64,000 bases of DNA from Pseudomonadota bacterium. Its GTDB lineage: Bacteria; Desulfobacterota; Desulfovibrionia; Desulfovibrionales; Desulfovibrionaceae. Below the pieces are notes generated by a model. It was not told where the DNA came from. It saw nothing but the letters and a program-made list of their open reading frames with translations, and did no database searches. The DNA is taken from NCBI GenBank assembly GCA_023433925.1, contig JAEYTO010000024.1:1-64000 (forward strand), in the 5' to 3' direction. Shown here piece by piece: positions 8,092 to 17,345 of the stretch. The position numbers were made by a program, and so were the translations under genes. Positions within the stretch are counted from its first letter, which is position 1. Every line of letters begins with the position of its first letter.

Positions 8092-9435
8092 CTATGTCGT
8101 CGGCAGGTACTTCTTCAACTCGTAATCCGTGATGTGCATGCGGAACTCGTCCCACTCGGCCTTCTTGGCCTTGACGTATTCGCGGTGCATGTGCTCGCCG
8201 AGGATGTCCTTGAGGACCGCCGACTTCTCCAGGTTGTACACGGCCTCGTTGAGCGAGCCGGGCACGGCGGAGATGCCGCGCTTGGCCATCTCGTCCTCGG
8301 TCATCTTGAAGATGTTGTCCTCGACCGGCGTGCTCAGCTCGTAGCCTTCCTCGATGCCGCGCAGGCCGCAACCGAGCATGACCGCGAAGGCCAAGTACGG
8401 GTTGCAGGTCGGGTCCGGGCAGCGCAGCTCGATGCGCGTGGCGGCCTCCTTGCCGGGCTTGTACATGGGCACGCGGATGAGCGCCGAGCGGTTGCGGTTG
8501 GCCCAGGCGATGTACACCGGGGCCTCGTAGCCGGGCACGAGGCGCTTGTAGGAGTTCACCAGCGGGTTGGTCACGGCCACGAACTCGGGCGCGTGCCGGA
8601 GCAGGCCCGCGATGTAGCTTTTGCACTCCTTGGACAGGTTGTGCGACTCGCCGGGATCGAAGAAGGCGTTGCGGCCGTTCTTGAACAGGGACTGGTGCAC
8701 GTGCATGCCCGAGCCGTTCTCGCCGAACAGGGGCTTGGGCATGAACGTGGCGTATACGCCATGCTTGCGGGCGACCTCCTTGACGATGACCTTGTAGGTC
8801 ACGGCGATGTCGGCCATGCGCAGGGCCTCCTGGTAGCGCAGGTCGATCTCGTGCTGCGAGGGCGCGACCTCGTGGTGGCTGTACTCGACCGCGATGCCCA
8901 TGCGTTCGAGGTTGAAGATGATGTCGCGGCGGATGTCGTTGCCCAGGTCGAGGGGCGGGGCGTCGAAGTAGCCGCCCATGTCCAGGATGGTCGGGTCCGT
9001 GGGGCTGGAGAAGATGAAGAACTCGAGCTCCGGGCCCACGTACATGGTGTAGCCCTTGGCCGCGGCTTTTTCGAGCTGTGTCTTGAGCACCCAGCGCGGA
9101 TCGCCGGCGAAGGGAGCGCCGTCCGGGTTTCTGATGTCGCAGAACATGCGCGCCACTGGCCTGTCGTTGGGTCGCCAGGAGACGAGCTGGAACGTGCTCG
9201 GGTCAGGGAAGGCGACCATGTCCGACTCCTCGATGCGCGCGAAGCCGAGAATGGAGGAGCCGTCGAAGCCCATGCCTTCCTCGAAGGCGCCCTCCAGCTC
9301 GCCGGGGCTGATCTGGAAGCTCTTGAGGGTGCCCAGGATGTCGATGAACCAGAACTGGATGAAGCTGACCTTGTAGTCCTTGACGGCCTTGATGACGTCA
9401 TCCGCGTTCTTGCAGTTGAATACGGGCATTTCCAT
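8092..9435 (-). CDS. glnA: Glutamine synthetase, type I (alpha-like, not adenylylated)
   Basis: A 447-residue ATP-dependent glutamate-ammonia ligase forming a cytoplasmic dodecamer. Visible signatures are GFDGSSILGF (beta-grasp end), the ATP/metal motif VGPELEFF, NGSGMHVHQS (glutamate/metal site) and NRNRSALIRVP. The region that carries the adenylylated Tyr in GlnA of enterobacteria reads NIFKMTEDEMAKRG, with Phe at that place, so regulation by GlnE adenylylation is not expected. ATG 9435 follows GGAGGACAG; a longer in-frame extension to 9495 has no ribosome site. A good sigma70 promoter lies at 9639-9666. It is divergent from a type III enzyme gene. Confidence 0.95.
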   Translation of the reverse strand: MEMPVFNCKNADDVIKAVKDYKVSFIQFWFIDILGTLKSFQISPGELEGAFEEGMGFDGSSILGFARIEESDMVAFPDPSTFQLVSWRPNDRPVARMFCDIRNPDGAPFAGDPRWVLKTQLEKAAAKGYTMYVGPELEFFIFSSPTDPTILDMGGYFDAPPLDLGNDIRRDIIFNLERMGIAVEYSHHEVAPSQHEIDLRYQEALRMADIAVTYKVIVKEVARKHGVYATFMPKPLFGENGSGMHVHQSLFKNGRNAFFDPGESHNLSKECKSYIAGLLRHAPEFVAVTNPLVNSYKRLVPGYEAPVYIAWANRNRSALIRVPMYKPGKEAATRIELRCPDPTCNPYLAFAVMLGCGLRGIEEGYELSTPVEDNIFKMTEDEMAKRGISAVPGSLNEAVYNLEKSAVLKDILGEHMHREYVKAKKAEWDEFRMHITDYELKKYLPTT

Positions 9436-10082
9436 CGCCTGTCCTCCACGGGAGCGGGTTGGGGGAATCATCGAGCGCCGGCATGGGCGGCGCATCCTGG
9501 TTCACGGTTTCATCTCGCGCTCATCGCGCGGCCGGCTCAAGACCGGCGAGGCCCGAGGCCGTCGAAATACCGAGAGCATATCCAAAATCCAAGGCTTTTT
9601 CAAAGCGCATTCGTTTGCGCACGTCCATGCTTGCCTGGATCATAAGCTTATTGCGTTTTTTGTAAATCCTTGACTTGAGACAGCTAAGAGGGCATTTCAG
9701 TGCGCGGTGCAGGAATCCGACAAGCTCTTGGCGCGCATCCAGGTCTGGAAATCGTCATGAATCGATCTGCCGTGCGTACCTTTTCCGACAGAGATGCATG
9801 ATCGGATACGATTTACAAAAATGTCATTCAGGATTGGGTTTTGTTGTTGGTTTTTGCAACAAGGCTGGTTTCCTTGCCATGATAAAATATATAATTACTC
9901 GATTTAACTAAATAAATAAACATTGGCCCAAAACATGATAGTCAGGCATGGACCGACAGGCCAGCGGCCGTCCGCGGATGGTGCGTCAGCCTGATTTGCC
10001 ATAAACGGTACGTGGACTGGAGGCGGAGCACGGTGCTCGCATGCCGGTTTGGTCCCACCCCATCGCGCAAGGAGATCTAGGT
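9436..10082. other. 647-bp divergent control region between glnA and the type III glutamine synthetase
   Basis: No credible gene. The glnA-side promoter is at 9639-9666 (minus strand). Towards the type III gene there is a perfect TATAAT at 9890-9895 in a very AT-rich stretch, without a clear -35. A short inverted repeat CAAGG ... CCTTG (about 9860-9876) could be an operator. I looked for a sigma54 -24/-12 pair and saw none that fits. Confidence 0.45.
9639..9666 (-). promoter_or_regulatory. Sigma70-type promoter for glnA
   Basis: On the minus strand: TTTACA, 16-bp spacer, TATGAT; each hexamer matches 5 of 6 consensus bases. It lies about 200 bp upstream of the glnA start, in the divergent region. 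Confidence 0.5.
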
Positions 10083-12233
10083 ATGAGCGGTTCCCGGGCT
10101 CGCATGGAAGCCATTAGAACGGTCACCAAGTACAGGGCCGAGCAGTTTTCCAGGCCCGTCTCGGAGTTCAAGCCCGAGAAGGTCTACGGCACGAACGTCT
10201 TCGGCGAGCCGGTCATGCGGGAGCGCCTGCCCAAGGCCATCTTCAAGTCGCTCAAGAAGACCATGAAGCTGGGTGAGAAGCTCGACCCCGCCGTGGCCGA
10301 CGCCGTGGCCACGGCCATGAAGGAGTGGGCCATCTCCAAGGGCGCCACCCACTACACGCACGTCTTCTATCCGCTGACCGGCCTGACCGCCGAGAAGCAC
10401 GACTCCTTTCTCGTGCCCGACGGCCAGGGCGGCGCCATCGCCGAGTTCGAGGGCAAGCAGCTCATCCAGGGCGAGCCCGACGCCTCCTCCTTCCCCTCCG
10501 GCGGCCTGCGCTCGACCTTCGAGGCGCGCGGCTACACGGCCTGGGACGTGACCAGCCCGGCCTACATCATGGAGAGCCCCAACGCCACGACCCTGTGCAT
10601 CCCCACCGCTTTCCTGTCCTGGACCGGCGAGGCCCTGGACAAGAAGACCCCGCTGCTGCGCTCGCTCCAGTCCCTGGACAAGCATGCCAAGAGAGTCCTG
10701 AAGATCCTCGGCAAGGAGACCAAGGAGCGCGTGACCTGCTTCGCCGGCATCGAGCAGGAATACTTCCTCATCGACCGCAACTTCTTCTTCGCCCGGCCCG
10801 ACCTGCTCATCGCCGGCCGCAGCCTGTTCGGCGCCAAGCCCCCCAAGGGCCAGGAGTTCGAGGACCAGTACTTCGGAGCCATCCCGCGCCGCGTGCTCAA
10901 CTGCATGATGGAGGTCGAGGAAGCTCTCTACAAGATGGGCATCCCGATCAAGACCCGCCACAACGAGGTCGCGCCTAGCCAGTACGAGATCGCGCCGCTC
11001 TTCGAGGAAGGCAACGTGGCCACGGACCACAACCAGATGGTCATGTACACCCTGCGCCGCGTGGCCAAGCGCTACGGCCTGGCTTGCCTGCTCCACGAGA
11101 AGCCCTTCGCCGGCATCAACGGCTCGGGCAAGCACCTGAACTACTCCATCGGCAACTCCGAGCTCGGCTCCCTGTTCGATCCGGGCGACACGCCGCACGA
11201 GAACATGCAGTTCCTGGTCTTCTGCGCCGCGGCCATCCGCGCCGTGCACAAGTACGGCGGCATGCTCCGGTCCACGGTGGCCACGGCCAGCAACGACCAT
11301 CGCCTAGGCGCCAACGAGGCGCCTCCGGCCATCATGTCCGTGTACCTGGGCGAGATGCTCACCGACGTGTTCAACCAGATCAAGAACGGCGGAGCCAAGT
11401 CCTGCAAGGCCAGAGGCGTCATGAACGTGGGCGTGGACACCCTGCCGCCGCTGCCCATGGATCCGGGCGACCGCAACCGCACGAGCCCCTTCGCCTTCAC
11501 GGGCAATCGCTTCGAGTTCCGCGCCGTGGGCTCCTCCATGTCCGTGGCCGGCCCGCAGGTGGCCCTGAACACCATGATGGCCGAGTCCCTGGACTTCATC
11601 GCCACCGAGCTTGAACAAAAGACCGGCGGTGACCCGGCGAAGGTCAACTCGGCCGTGCAGGAAGTCCTCCAGGGCATCATGCAGCGGCACGACGCCATCA
11701 TCTTCAACGGCGACGGCTACTCCGAGGCCTGGCACAAGGAGGCCGAGAAGCGCGGCCTGCCCAACTACCGCAACACGCCCGAGGCCCTGCCCGCGCTGAC
11801 CACGCCCGAGGTCCTGGAGCTGTTCACCAAGTACGGCGTGTTCTACGAGCGCGAGCTGCGCGGCCGCCGGGACATCTACACCGAGTACTACTGCCGCACG
11901 ATCCACACCGAGTCCGCCCTGATAATCAAGATGGCCAAGACCATGATCTACCCGGCGGCCCTGCGCTACCAGAAGGAGCTGGCCGGCACGGGCTCGCCCC
12001 TGGAGAAGCGGATCAAGGACAAGGCAGCGGCCCTGTACGAAGCCATCACCAAGCTTGAGAAGGCCGCGGCCAACCATAACCACGGCGATGTGCACGCCGA
12101 GGCCAGGCACTGTTGCGCCGACGTGCTCCCGGCGATGAACGAGGTGCGCGCCGCGGCCGACGAGCTGGAGACCATGGTGGCCGACGACCTGTGGCCCCTG
12201 CCCAGCTACATGGAGATGCTGTTCATCAAGTAG
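10083..12233 (+). CDS. glnN: Glutamine synthetase, type III
   Basis: A 716-residue glutamine synthetase of the large type III family, which also makes glutamine from glutamate, ammonia and ATP. Typical GSIII sequences are visible: an N-terminal GSIII-specific domain (about 1-160, [20 protein letters not shown]), [20 protein letters not shown], the catalytic GSGKHLNYS region and [20 protein letters not shown]. The C-terminal helical region is also present. ATG 10083 follows AAGGAGATCT. It is transcribed away from glnA and closed by a strong terminator. Two unrelated glutamine synthetases side by side suggest different expression conditions. Confidence 0.95.
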   Translation: MSGSRARMEAIRTVTKYRAEQFSRPVSEFKPEKVYGTNVFGEPVMRERLPKAIFKSLKKTMKLGEKLDPAVADAVATAMKEWAISKGATHYTHVFYPLTGLTAEKHDSFLVPDGQGGAIAEFEGKQLIQGEPDASSFPSGGLRSTFEARGYTAWDVTSPAYIMESPNATTLCIPTAFLSWTGEALDKKTPLLRSLQSLDKHAKRVLKILGKETKERVTCFAGIEQEYFLIDRNFFFARPDLLIAGRSLFGAKPPKGQEFEDQYFGAIPRRVLNCMMEVEEALYKMGIPIKTRHNEVAPSQYEIAPLFEEGNVATDHNQMVMYTLRRVAKRYGLACLLHEKPFAGINGSGKHLNYSIGNSELGSLFDPGDTPHENMQFLVFCAAAIRAVHKYGGMLRSTVATASNDHRLGANEAPPAIMSVYLGEMLTDVFNQIKNGGAKSCKARGVMNVGVDTLPPLPMDPGDRNRTSPFAFTGNRFEFRAVGSSMSVAGPQVALNTMMAESLDFIATELEQKTGGDPAKVNSAVQEVLQGIMQRHDAIIFNGDGYSEAWHKEAEKRGLPNYRNTPEALPALTTPEVLELFTKYGVFYERELRGRRDIYTEYYCRTIHTESALIIKMAKTMIYPAALRYQKELAGTGSPLEKRIKDKAAALYEAITKLEKAAANHNHGDVHAEARHCCADVLPAMNEVRAAADELETMVADDLWPLPSYMEMLFIK

Positions 12234-12265
12234 TGAAGGCGACCAGGCCCCGCCTTACCGCCAGA

Positions 12266-12296
12266 AGGCCCGCCGCAAGGCGGGCCTGTCCTTTTT
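12266..12296 (+). terminator. Intrinsic terminator of the type III glutamine synthetase gene
   Basis: Perfect 9-bp stem AGGCCCGCC/GGCGGGCCT with a GCAA loop, followed by TTTTT. Confidence 0.85.
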
Positions 12297-12306
12297 CAGC
12301 GACAAC

Positions 12307-12331
12307 CCCCGCCGGGCAGCGCCCGGCGGGG
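12307..12331. terminator. Second GC-rich hairpin between convergent genes
   Basis: Perfect 11-bp stem CCCCGCCGGGC/GCCCGGCGGGG with a 3-nt loop, followed by a short T-rich stretch. It lies between the converging glnN and the 12360 gene and could serve either. Confidence 0.5.
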
Positions 12332-12359
12332 ATTGCTCTTTTCATGGCGGTCGCCCGGC

Positions 12360-12944
12360 TCACCGCAAGGGCATGCGCACGCCGATGTACACGGATTGGC
12401 TGATGATGTTGGCGTTGGCGACAGTGGTGACGTCCTTGATGCGCAGGCCATGACGGCTCAGCTGGTAGTCCCGGTCGGTCCAGCGCACGCCCAGGTCAAC
12501 GCCCAGCACGTCCCGGAAGAACCAGATGACCCCGCCTCCGAAGTTCCACGCATACCGGGCGCCGTCCTGGTCGCCGGGAGTGAGGCCCATGGCCTGAGGA
12601 TCCAGGGCCAGGGGCTCGGCCCAGGCTCCGGCGTAAGGCACGAAGCGGTTTTCCGCGTTGTCCGGCAAGTGCTTCTCGACCAGGGATAGGGACAGAAGGT
12701 CCTCGCCGGGCATGCCCGCCACGGCGGGATGACTGGCCCAGGCCTCGGGCAGCCCCGGCAAAGCGCTCAGGGCGGCATTGTCCAGCTCGCCCAGGCTGAC
12801 GGCGGCGATGTGTATGCGCAGGTCCAGAGCGTCGTCACTTGCGTTGTCGCCGGCGAATCCCTGGCCAGGATCGGCTATCGCCGTCATGGCATTGGGGAGC
12901 AGGATGCCGGCGATCAACGCCAATATTGCGAGCAGCTTCGACAT
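12360..12944 (-). CDS. Secreted outer-membrane-barrel-like protein
   Basis: A 194-residue protein with a signal peptide (about residues 1-24, cleaved after AMTAIA). The C-terminal half has alternating aromatic/polar strands (FGGGVIWFFRDVLGVDLGVRW ending in SQSVYIGVRMPLR), typical of a small outer-membrane beta-barrel. There is no strong family match that I can name. ATG 12944 follows TAGGGAGGC. It is monocistronic between convergent glnN and thiM on the same strand, separated from thiM by a large hairpin. Confidence 0.65.
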   Translation of the reverse strand: MSKLLAILALIAGILLPNAMTAIADPGQGFAGDNASDDALDLRIHIAAVSLGELDNAALSALPGLPEAWASHPAVAGMPGEDLLSLSLVEKHLPDNAENRFVPYAGAWAEPLALDPQAMGLTPGDQDGARYAWNFGGGVIWFFRDVLGVDLGVRWTDRDYQLSRHGLRIKDVTTVANANIISQSVYIGVRMPLR

Positions 12945-13100
12945 GCCTCCCTACCTGCCTGGAGGGACTTTCTTATGCTGCATCCTGCAAGCCCTGGGAC
13001 TCCAGGACAATGATAATTCTAAACCTGAAGCGTACTTCAGGCCTCGGAGCCCTGGCCCCATGGGCCTAAGGGAGAATGCGCGGGAGTCGCAGGGAAGCGC

Positions 13101-13144
13101 CGGCAAGCCGTACCAGGGAGGCAGGTCTCCGGTACGGCTTGCCG
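13101..13144. terminator. Long hairpin after thiM
   Basis: A perfect 14-bp stem (13101-13114 with 13131-13144) starting only a few bases after the thiM stop. No T-run follows on the minus strand, so it may protect the mRNA end or terminate weakly. Confidence 0.5.
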
Positions 13145-13147
13145 ATG

Positions 13148-13951
13148 CTACATAAGGGACAGCTTTAGGCGGGCGGCCAGGAGCCCCTGGTCCATGGCGT
13201 ACAGGCTGTCGAGGAAGCGCACCTGGAGCGTGCCGGGACCGGGCACATCCTGGGCGGCCACTTCGCCGGCCAGGCCCATGACGGCCATGGCGGCGGCCGT
13301 GGCGACCAGGCGGTCGTCAGCTCCGGCCAGGAAAGCGCCCACGAGAGCCGTGGCGGTGCAGCCCAGGCCCGTGACCTTGGTCATCAGGGCATGGCCGTTG
13401 TCCACGGCGAGCACGCTCCGGCCGTCGGTGATCACGTCGCGGGCTCCGCTCACGCAGACCACGGTTTTCAGGCGGGCCGCCAGGGAGCGGGCGGCGTCCA
13501 CGGCCTCGCTGCTCGCCCGCGTGCTGTCGGCGCCCTTGGACGCGCCCTGCTCTCCGGCCAGGAAGAGGATTTCCGAGGCGTTGCCGCGGATCGCGGCCAT
13601 GCGCACGCGCTCCAGGAGGCTACGCACCGTTTCGCGGCGATAGGCCGTGGCGCCGGCGGCCACCGGATCGAGGACCACGGGGATGCCCTTGGCATTAGCC
13701 GCCGCGCCTGCCTTGAGCATGCTCTCGACGTATGTGGCCGCCGGGGTGCCGATGTTGAGCACCACGGCGGCGGACAGCGCGGCGAGCTCGGCCGCGTCGT
13801 CGGGCGCGTGGGTCATGGCCGGCGACGCGCCCAGGGCCAGCAGGGCGTTGGCCGTGGTGTTGGTGACCACGTTGTTGGTCACGTTGAGCACGAGCGGGTT
13901 GGTTTCGCGGACCCTGTTCAGATGGGTCCAGACTAGTGCGGCGTCGAGCAT
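13148..13951 (-). CDS. thiM: Hydroxyethylthiazole kinase
   Basis: A 267-residue ribokinase-fold enzyme that phosphorylates 4-methyl-5-hydroxyethylthiazole for thiamin salvage. Family signatures are present: [22 protein letters not shown] near 25-46, DPVAAGAT in the ATP/substrate site, RGNASEI, and the catalytic-loop TGLGC near 205. The ATG follows AAGGAG; longer in-frame extensions are read-through of the upstream gene region. It is second in an operon behind cytX and under a TPP riboswitch, which fits salvage when thiamin is scarce. Confidence 0.93.
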   Translation of the reverse strand: MLDAALVWTHLNRVRETNPLVLNVTNNVVTNTTANALLALGASPAMTHAPDDAAELAALSAAVVLNIGTPAATYVESMLKAGAAANAKGIPVVLDPVAAGATAYRRETVRSLLERVRMAAIRGNASEILFLAGEQGASKGADSTRASSEAVDAARSLAARLKTVVCVSGARDVITDGRSVLAVDNGHALMTKVTGLGCTATALVGAFLAGADDRLVATAAAMAVMGLAGEVAAQDVPGPGTLQVRFLDSLYAMDQGLLAARLKLSLM

Positions 13952-13977
13952 GGCGATCTCCTTGTGTAGGGCTGGGC

Positions 13978-15225
13978 TCAGCCGCGTGTCCGAGCCCGGA
14001 AGGAAGCGGGACGGCCGAGAACGCGCAGCGCCGCCGGCTCCAGGGCCAGGCGCATGGCCACGTGCAGAGCGGCCGTGAACAGGATGCAGCCCAGGGTCGG
14101 CCCCATGGGCAGGCTCCAGCCAAGGGCCAGGCGGTGAAAGGCGAAGCCGGCGGCCAGCGAGGCCAGGGCGGCAAGGTCGATGGCTCTGTCGCGGCGGTCC
14201 ACGCGCAGGAGCCAGTAGTCGATCAGCACCACCGAAACCACCGGCGCGAAGATCGAGCCGAGCAGGTAGAGGAAATCGAGGTACAACTCGCTGGGCAAAG
14301 TGACGGCCAGGAACGTGCCGGTCAAAGCCGCCAAGGCCGACACAATCTTGCGCGGCGCGCGCGGGAAGATGTTCTCCCAGGATACGGCCGCCGAGTGCAC
14401 GTCGAGGAAGGTCGTGGTCACGGTGGACAGAACGACCACGAGCAAGGCCGTCAAGCCCAGGCCGGCGGCCAGGAGCATAGGCGTGGGGTCGGCCGTGCCC
14501 GTGGCCAGGGCGCCGCGCAGGCCTATGGCGTACATGGCGGTGCTGCCGAGGAAATAGCCGGCGAATGGCGTAAGCCAGGCTGCCCTGGCCGAGCGCGCGT
14601 TGCTCGTGTAGTCGGCGATGAGCGGGAACCAGGACAGGGGCATGATCACGGCCAGCTCCAGCCCGAGGCCGAGCGGCGCGGCGGCCGGAGCGCTCGCGGC
14701 CACGGGCTGGCCCAGGACCACGATCCCGAGGACGGCCGTCAGTCCGAGGAGCAGGAGCACGGCGAGCATGTTCAGCGCCCGCACGCCCCAGGCCTCGGAC
14801 ATGGCCCATAGCCCCACGAGCAGCCCCAGGCTCCAGGTGGCCAGCGCGACGTTGCCGATGCCCCACAGCGAGCGCAGCAGGCCGTCCAGGGCCTGGCCAC
14901 CCTGCTGGACCATGACCGCGGTCCAGCCCACGAGTTGGAGGACGTTGAGCAGCGACACGATCCAGGAGCCCTGGCGGCCCAGGGACAGCCGGAAGGACAT
15001 GACGGCCGGCAGCCGCTCCCGGTAGCCCATGAGGCCGCCCAGCACGAGCAGGACCGTGCCCACGAGATGCCCGGCCAGATTGGCCCACATGCCCCTGGCA
15101 AGCCCAAGCTCGGCCAGATGGCCGCCCGTGAGCAGCTCGGCCACGGACACGGCCGCGCCGAACCAGAGCAGGAAGAGCCCGATGGCGGAATGGCCCGCCG
15201 GGCTTGCCGGTGATGCATTGGCCAT
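13978..15225 (-). CDS. cytX: Putative hydroxymethylpyrimidine transporter CytX (NCS1 family)
   Basis: A 415-residue inner-membrane permease with about 12 hydrophobic segments, beginning near residue 15 with [19 protein letters not shown], a hallmark of CytX-type NCS1 carriers. CytX is thought to import the pyrimidine moiety (HMP) of thiamin. It is the first gene after the TPP riboswitch, followed by thiM 26 bp later; the pair therefore supplies both thiamin halves by salvage. ATG 15225 follows GGAAGAGAG. The substrate is inferred from riboswitch control and the partner gene. Confidence 0.88.
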   Translation of the reverse strand: MANASPASPAGHSAIGLFLLWFGAAVSVAELLTGGHLAELGLARGMWANLAGHLVGTVLLVLGGLMGYRERLPAVMSFRLSLGRQGSWIVSLLNVLQLVGWTAVMVQQGGQALDGLLRSLWGIGNVALATWSLGLLVGLWAMSEAWGVRALNMLAVLLLLGLTAVLGIVVLGQPVAASAPAAAPLGLGLELAVIMPLSWFPLIADYTSNARSARAAWLTPFAGYFLGSTAMYAIGLRGALATGTADPTPMLLAAGLGLTALLVVVLSTVTTTFLDVHSAAVSWENIFPRAPRKIVSALAALTGTFLAVTLPSELYLDFLYLLGSIFAPVVSVVLIDYWLLRVDRRDRAIDLAALASLAAGFAFHRLALGWSLPMGPTLGCILFTAALHVAMRLALEPAALRVLGRPASFRARTRG

Positions 15226-15333
15226 GATGCGCTCTCTTCCCCGCGCGAGGCGGGCGGTTGCGGCAGCATGGACTGTGGCGGATACGGATGGAGTGCGAGG
15301 GGCGGGAAGCGTGCCCGCGTCTGGCGATCCGAA

Positions 15334-15405
15334 ATCCCTACGGCAGTCCGAACTGCGTCAGGTTCAATGGGTCTGATCTCAGTCCCGCCGTGGCGGGACA
15401 CCCCA
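15334..15405 (-). promoter_or_regulatory. TPP (THI-box) riboswitch
   Basis: On the minus strand the conserved core is easy to read: GGGGTG opening stem, then CTGAGAT, GACCC-TTGAACCTGA, and the closing CGTAGGGA. The GGCGGGA hairpin arm sits between. It lies about 110 bp upstream of cytX-thiM and should shut the operon down when thiamin pyrophosphate is plentiful. The rest of the 15226-15623 gap holds the leader and the promoters of the two divergent transcripts. Confidence 0.95.
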
Positions 15406-15623
15406 TTCGGATGTGGCGAAAGGCTCAAGGAACACGGCCGGCTGGATTCAGCCGGCCGGGGATCGTTTAGCACGCCACGGGTCGCGGCGCAACGTGGCCG
15501 GAAGATGTGCGGACGGTCGGTGCACGGGCAACGCCGACCGAGAGCGCCCAGTCATGCCCGCTGGCCGGGCTTCCCTTTTCCCGGCCCGTGTGGAATAGCC
15601 GGAGGACCCGACAGGAGGAGACC

Positions 15624-16091
15624 ATGATCGCGGATACGCTGGAGCACTGGAGCCGCTACTTTGGAGACGGCCTGGGGGATGTCTTCCGTTTCCTGAACTC
15701 CCTGGACGGCAATGCGGCCGAAGGCGAGCACGCCATACGCGGCCGGGACGTGTTCGCGCGCATCATGGCCTACGAAACCAAGGCCCGCGAACAGGCGGTC
15801 ATGGAGGCTCATCGGCGCTATGCCGACGTGCAGATGGTCCTGGCCGGGACTGAGATCATGGAGTGGCATCCATTGGAAGGCCTTGCCCAGACCGAGCCCT
15901 ACGCGCCGGACAGCGACGCCGTGCTCCTGGCTAGGCCCGCCGTCCCTCAAGGACAGTTGGTGCTCAGGCCTGAACGCTTCGCCGTGTTCTTCCCCCAGGA
16001 CGCGCACATGGGCCAGATCGCCCTGAGCGGCCCGGAACTGGTTCGCAAGGTCGTGGTCAAGGTGTCCATGGACATACTCACCGGCCGCTAG
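15624..16091 (+). CDS. YhcH/YjgK/YiaL family (DUF386) protein
   Basis: A 155-residue single-domain protein of the YhcH/YjgK/YiaL cupin-like fold. Signatures include EGEHAIRGRDVFARIMAYET (about 37-56), the HRRYADVQMVLAGTE stretch and PERFAVFFPQDAHMGQ near 115-130, with the metal-ligand-type His and Glu residues. Family members are linked to sugar (sialic acid, gulonate) catabolism, but no sugar genes are nearby. ATG 15624 follows AGGAGGAG; the frame continues upstream to 15507 without a ribosome site. Confidence 0.88.
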   Translation: MIADTLEHWSRYFGDGLGDVFRFLNSLDGNAAEGEHAIRGRDVFARIMAYETKAREQAVMEAHRRYADVQMVLAGTEIMEWHPLEGLAQTEPYAPDSDAVLLARPAVPQGQLVLRPERFAVFFPQDAHMGQIALSGPELVRKVVVKVSMDILTGR

Positions 16092-16206
16092 CACGCCGGC
16101 GGCAAGGCCACGGCTGCCCGGCCGCCCAGCCGCAAGCTGGCGTATCGACCGCGCGGCGAGGCCCTGCGCGCCGCGCGGAAACCCTATTCAACGCATGGAG
16201 AGAGTC

Positions 16207-16356
16207 ATGTTCTCGGAAATCAGCACCATCGCCTGGCTTGCAATCATCGTGGGCGCCGGGTTTCTCGTGGGAAGGCGGCTCGGGTCCAGGGTTCGCGGCA
16301 ACGGCGCCAGGAACGGAAACAGCCCACGGGCCGGCGGGAAGTACAGGGCGGATTAA
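16207..16356 (+). CDS. Small single-pass membrane protein
   Basis: A 49-residue frame: MFSEISTIAWLAIIVGAGFL forms one transmembrane helix, followed by a basic, Gly/Arg/Asn-rich tail ending in KYRAD. A GGAGAGAG ribosome site precedes the ATG by 4 nt. Too short for most gene finders. Family unknown; it is the last chromosomal gene before the island. Confidence 0.5.
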   Translation: MFSEISTIAWLAIIVGAGFLVGRRLGSRVRGNGARNGNSPRAGGKYRAD

Positions 16357-16606
16357 AGGCCGCCCTTCGACTCCCGCAGGATCATCGCGGATCGTTGGCC
16401 ATGCGCCGATTCACGGCAGATATTAGCCTGGCCTGGGCGCATTTGCGCGCGTGCCTACTCGATGTCGCGGGCAGGCCGAGAAATGCGCGATGCAGGAGGA
16501 GTGAAACGCGGGGATTCCCTGCCAAGAAAGCAGGGCTAAAGCGCGTCCGAACGGCTGCGGCGAGATGGTGCTAAGTCGCCCTGCCGCAAGAAACTCTTGC
16601 TATTCC

Positions 16607-16663
16607 TGGTACCCGGGACCGGACTTGAACCGGTACGGCCTTGCGGCCGAGGGATTTTAAGTC
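16607..16663 (-). repeat. Left attachment site (tRNA-Leu 3' remnant)
   Basis: 57 bp identical to 34086-34142, covering the tRNA-Leu 3' part from the anticodon loop through the variable and T arms to CCA. After GTC the sequence diverges, so no functional tRNA is present here. This is the far boundary of the integrated element. Confidence 0.95.
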
Positions 16664-17079
16664 TCAAAAAATATGCAATTACTACCGCTGCTTACCAATT
16701 ATTACCCTTTAATATCAAAGATTTACATACGCATGAATATGCACGTGTTTTCATCTTTTATCAGTCTCAGTGGAGCAAAAATGGAGCAAAAGGCTGATAA
16801 TCGATTTACGACCTGAACAAATTTCTCCAGTCATCTTGCCCACAATTGTGTGTTAGATATCGACCCCCTCTCAGTCATCACGAAATAATTTCGAAAAAAA
16901 ATTTCATTTCTCTTTAGAGGCGCACTGCTCTTCGACTTCTTTGCGCACCGTGTTTGTTTTTGCATATGCAAAAACCAACAATTGCAAATGGATAGCTCGC
17001 CAGAACACTAGGACCCTGGTAATGCATCCGTATGCATCGATGCGCACCCGACAACAACCCCTGGAGGAGCCATTACGAA
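16664..17079. other. Left-end non-coding region of the island
   Basis: AT-rich, no convincing gene. It holds two tandem TGGAGCAAA motifs (16771-16791) that also occur at the right end, and several short inverted AT repeats (for example TTTCGAAAAAAAATTTC near 16890). It likely contains integrase/excisionase binding sites and the promoter for the AlpA-like gene. Confidence 0.45.
16771..16791 (+). repeat. Arm-type direct repeats, left end
   Basis: Two copies of TGGAGCAAAA spaced 11 bp apart (starts 16771 and 16782). Three copies in the same orientation occur at 33999-34026 beside the integrase gene. Such shared short repeats inside both ends are typical of integrase arm-binding sites. Confidence 0.55.
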
Positions 17080-17331
17080 ATGCAACGTATCTATTATATT
17101 AATGAATTGGCTGGAATCCTGGGGTTAAGCCCCGCGTCTATTCATGCCCACTTGGCACGTCAAAACTACAAGGCTGTCCCCCAACCAATTAAGCTCGGAC
17201 ACCGGCTAGCCTGGCCTGCCGAGGTGCTTGATACCTGGATTGCTGAACAGATTGAAGCTCACCAAGCTTCTCAAACCCGAACGGATGCGCCCCGCCGAGG
17301 CAGAGGCCGACCCCGGAAGGGTCTCAAATAG
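17080..17331 (+). CDS. AlpA/MerR-like helix-turn-helix protein, possible excisionase or activator
   Basis: An 83-residue protein. The N-terminal winged-helix-like region reads INELAGILGLSPASIHAHLA, and the C-terminal tail is strongly basic (RRGRGRPRKG), an AT-hook-like motif. Size and fold match AlpA-type regulators or excisionases of integrative elements. ATG 17080 has GGAGG about 12 nt upstream; an in-frame start at 17032 is possible. It is first in a rightward row with the wHTH protein and the mob genes. Confidence 0.7.
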   Translation: MQRIYYINELAGILGLSPASIHAHLARQNYKAVPQPIKLGHRLAWPAEVLDTWIAEQIEAHQASQTRTDAPRRGRGRPRKGLK

Positions 17332-17345
17332 AGGAGATGGTATCT

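Noticed and set aside
9675..9911. A 78-codon frame in the divergent glutamine synthetase control region
   Set aside because: No ribosome site, mixed composition and no similarity; it overlaps the likely promoters.
9436..10082. A sigma54 promoter for either glutamine synthetase
   Set aside because: No GG/GC pair with the required 10-bp spacing next to consensus-like flanks was found on either strand.
16607..16663. A second tRNA-Leu gene at the left end of the island
   Set aside because: Only the 3' 57 nt are present; the acceptor 5' strand and D arm are missing, so it is an attachment-site remnant.
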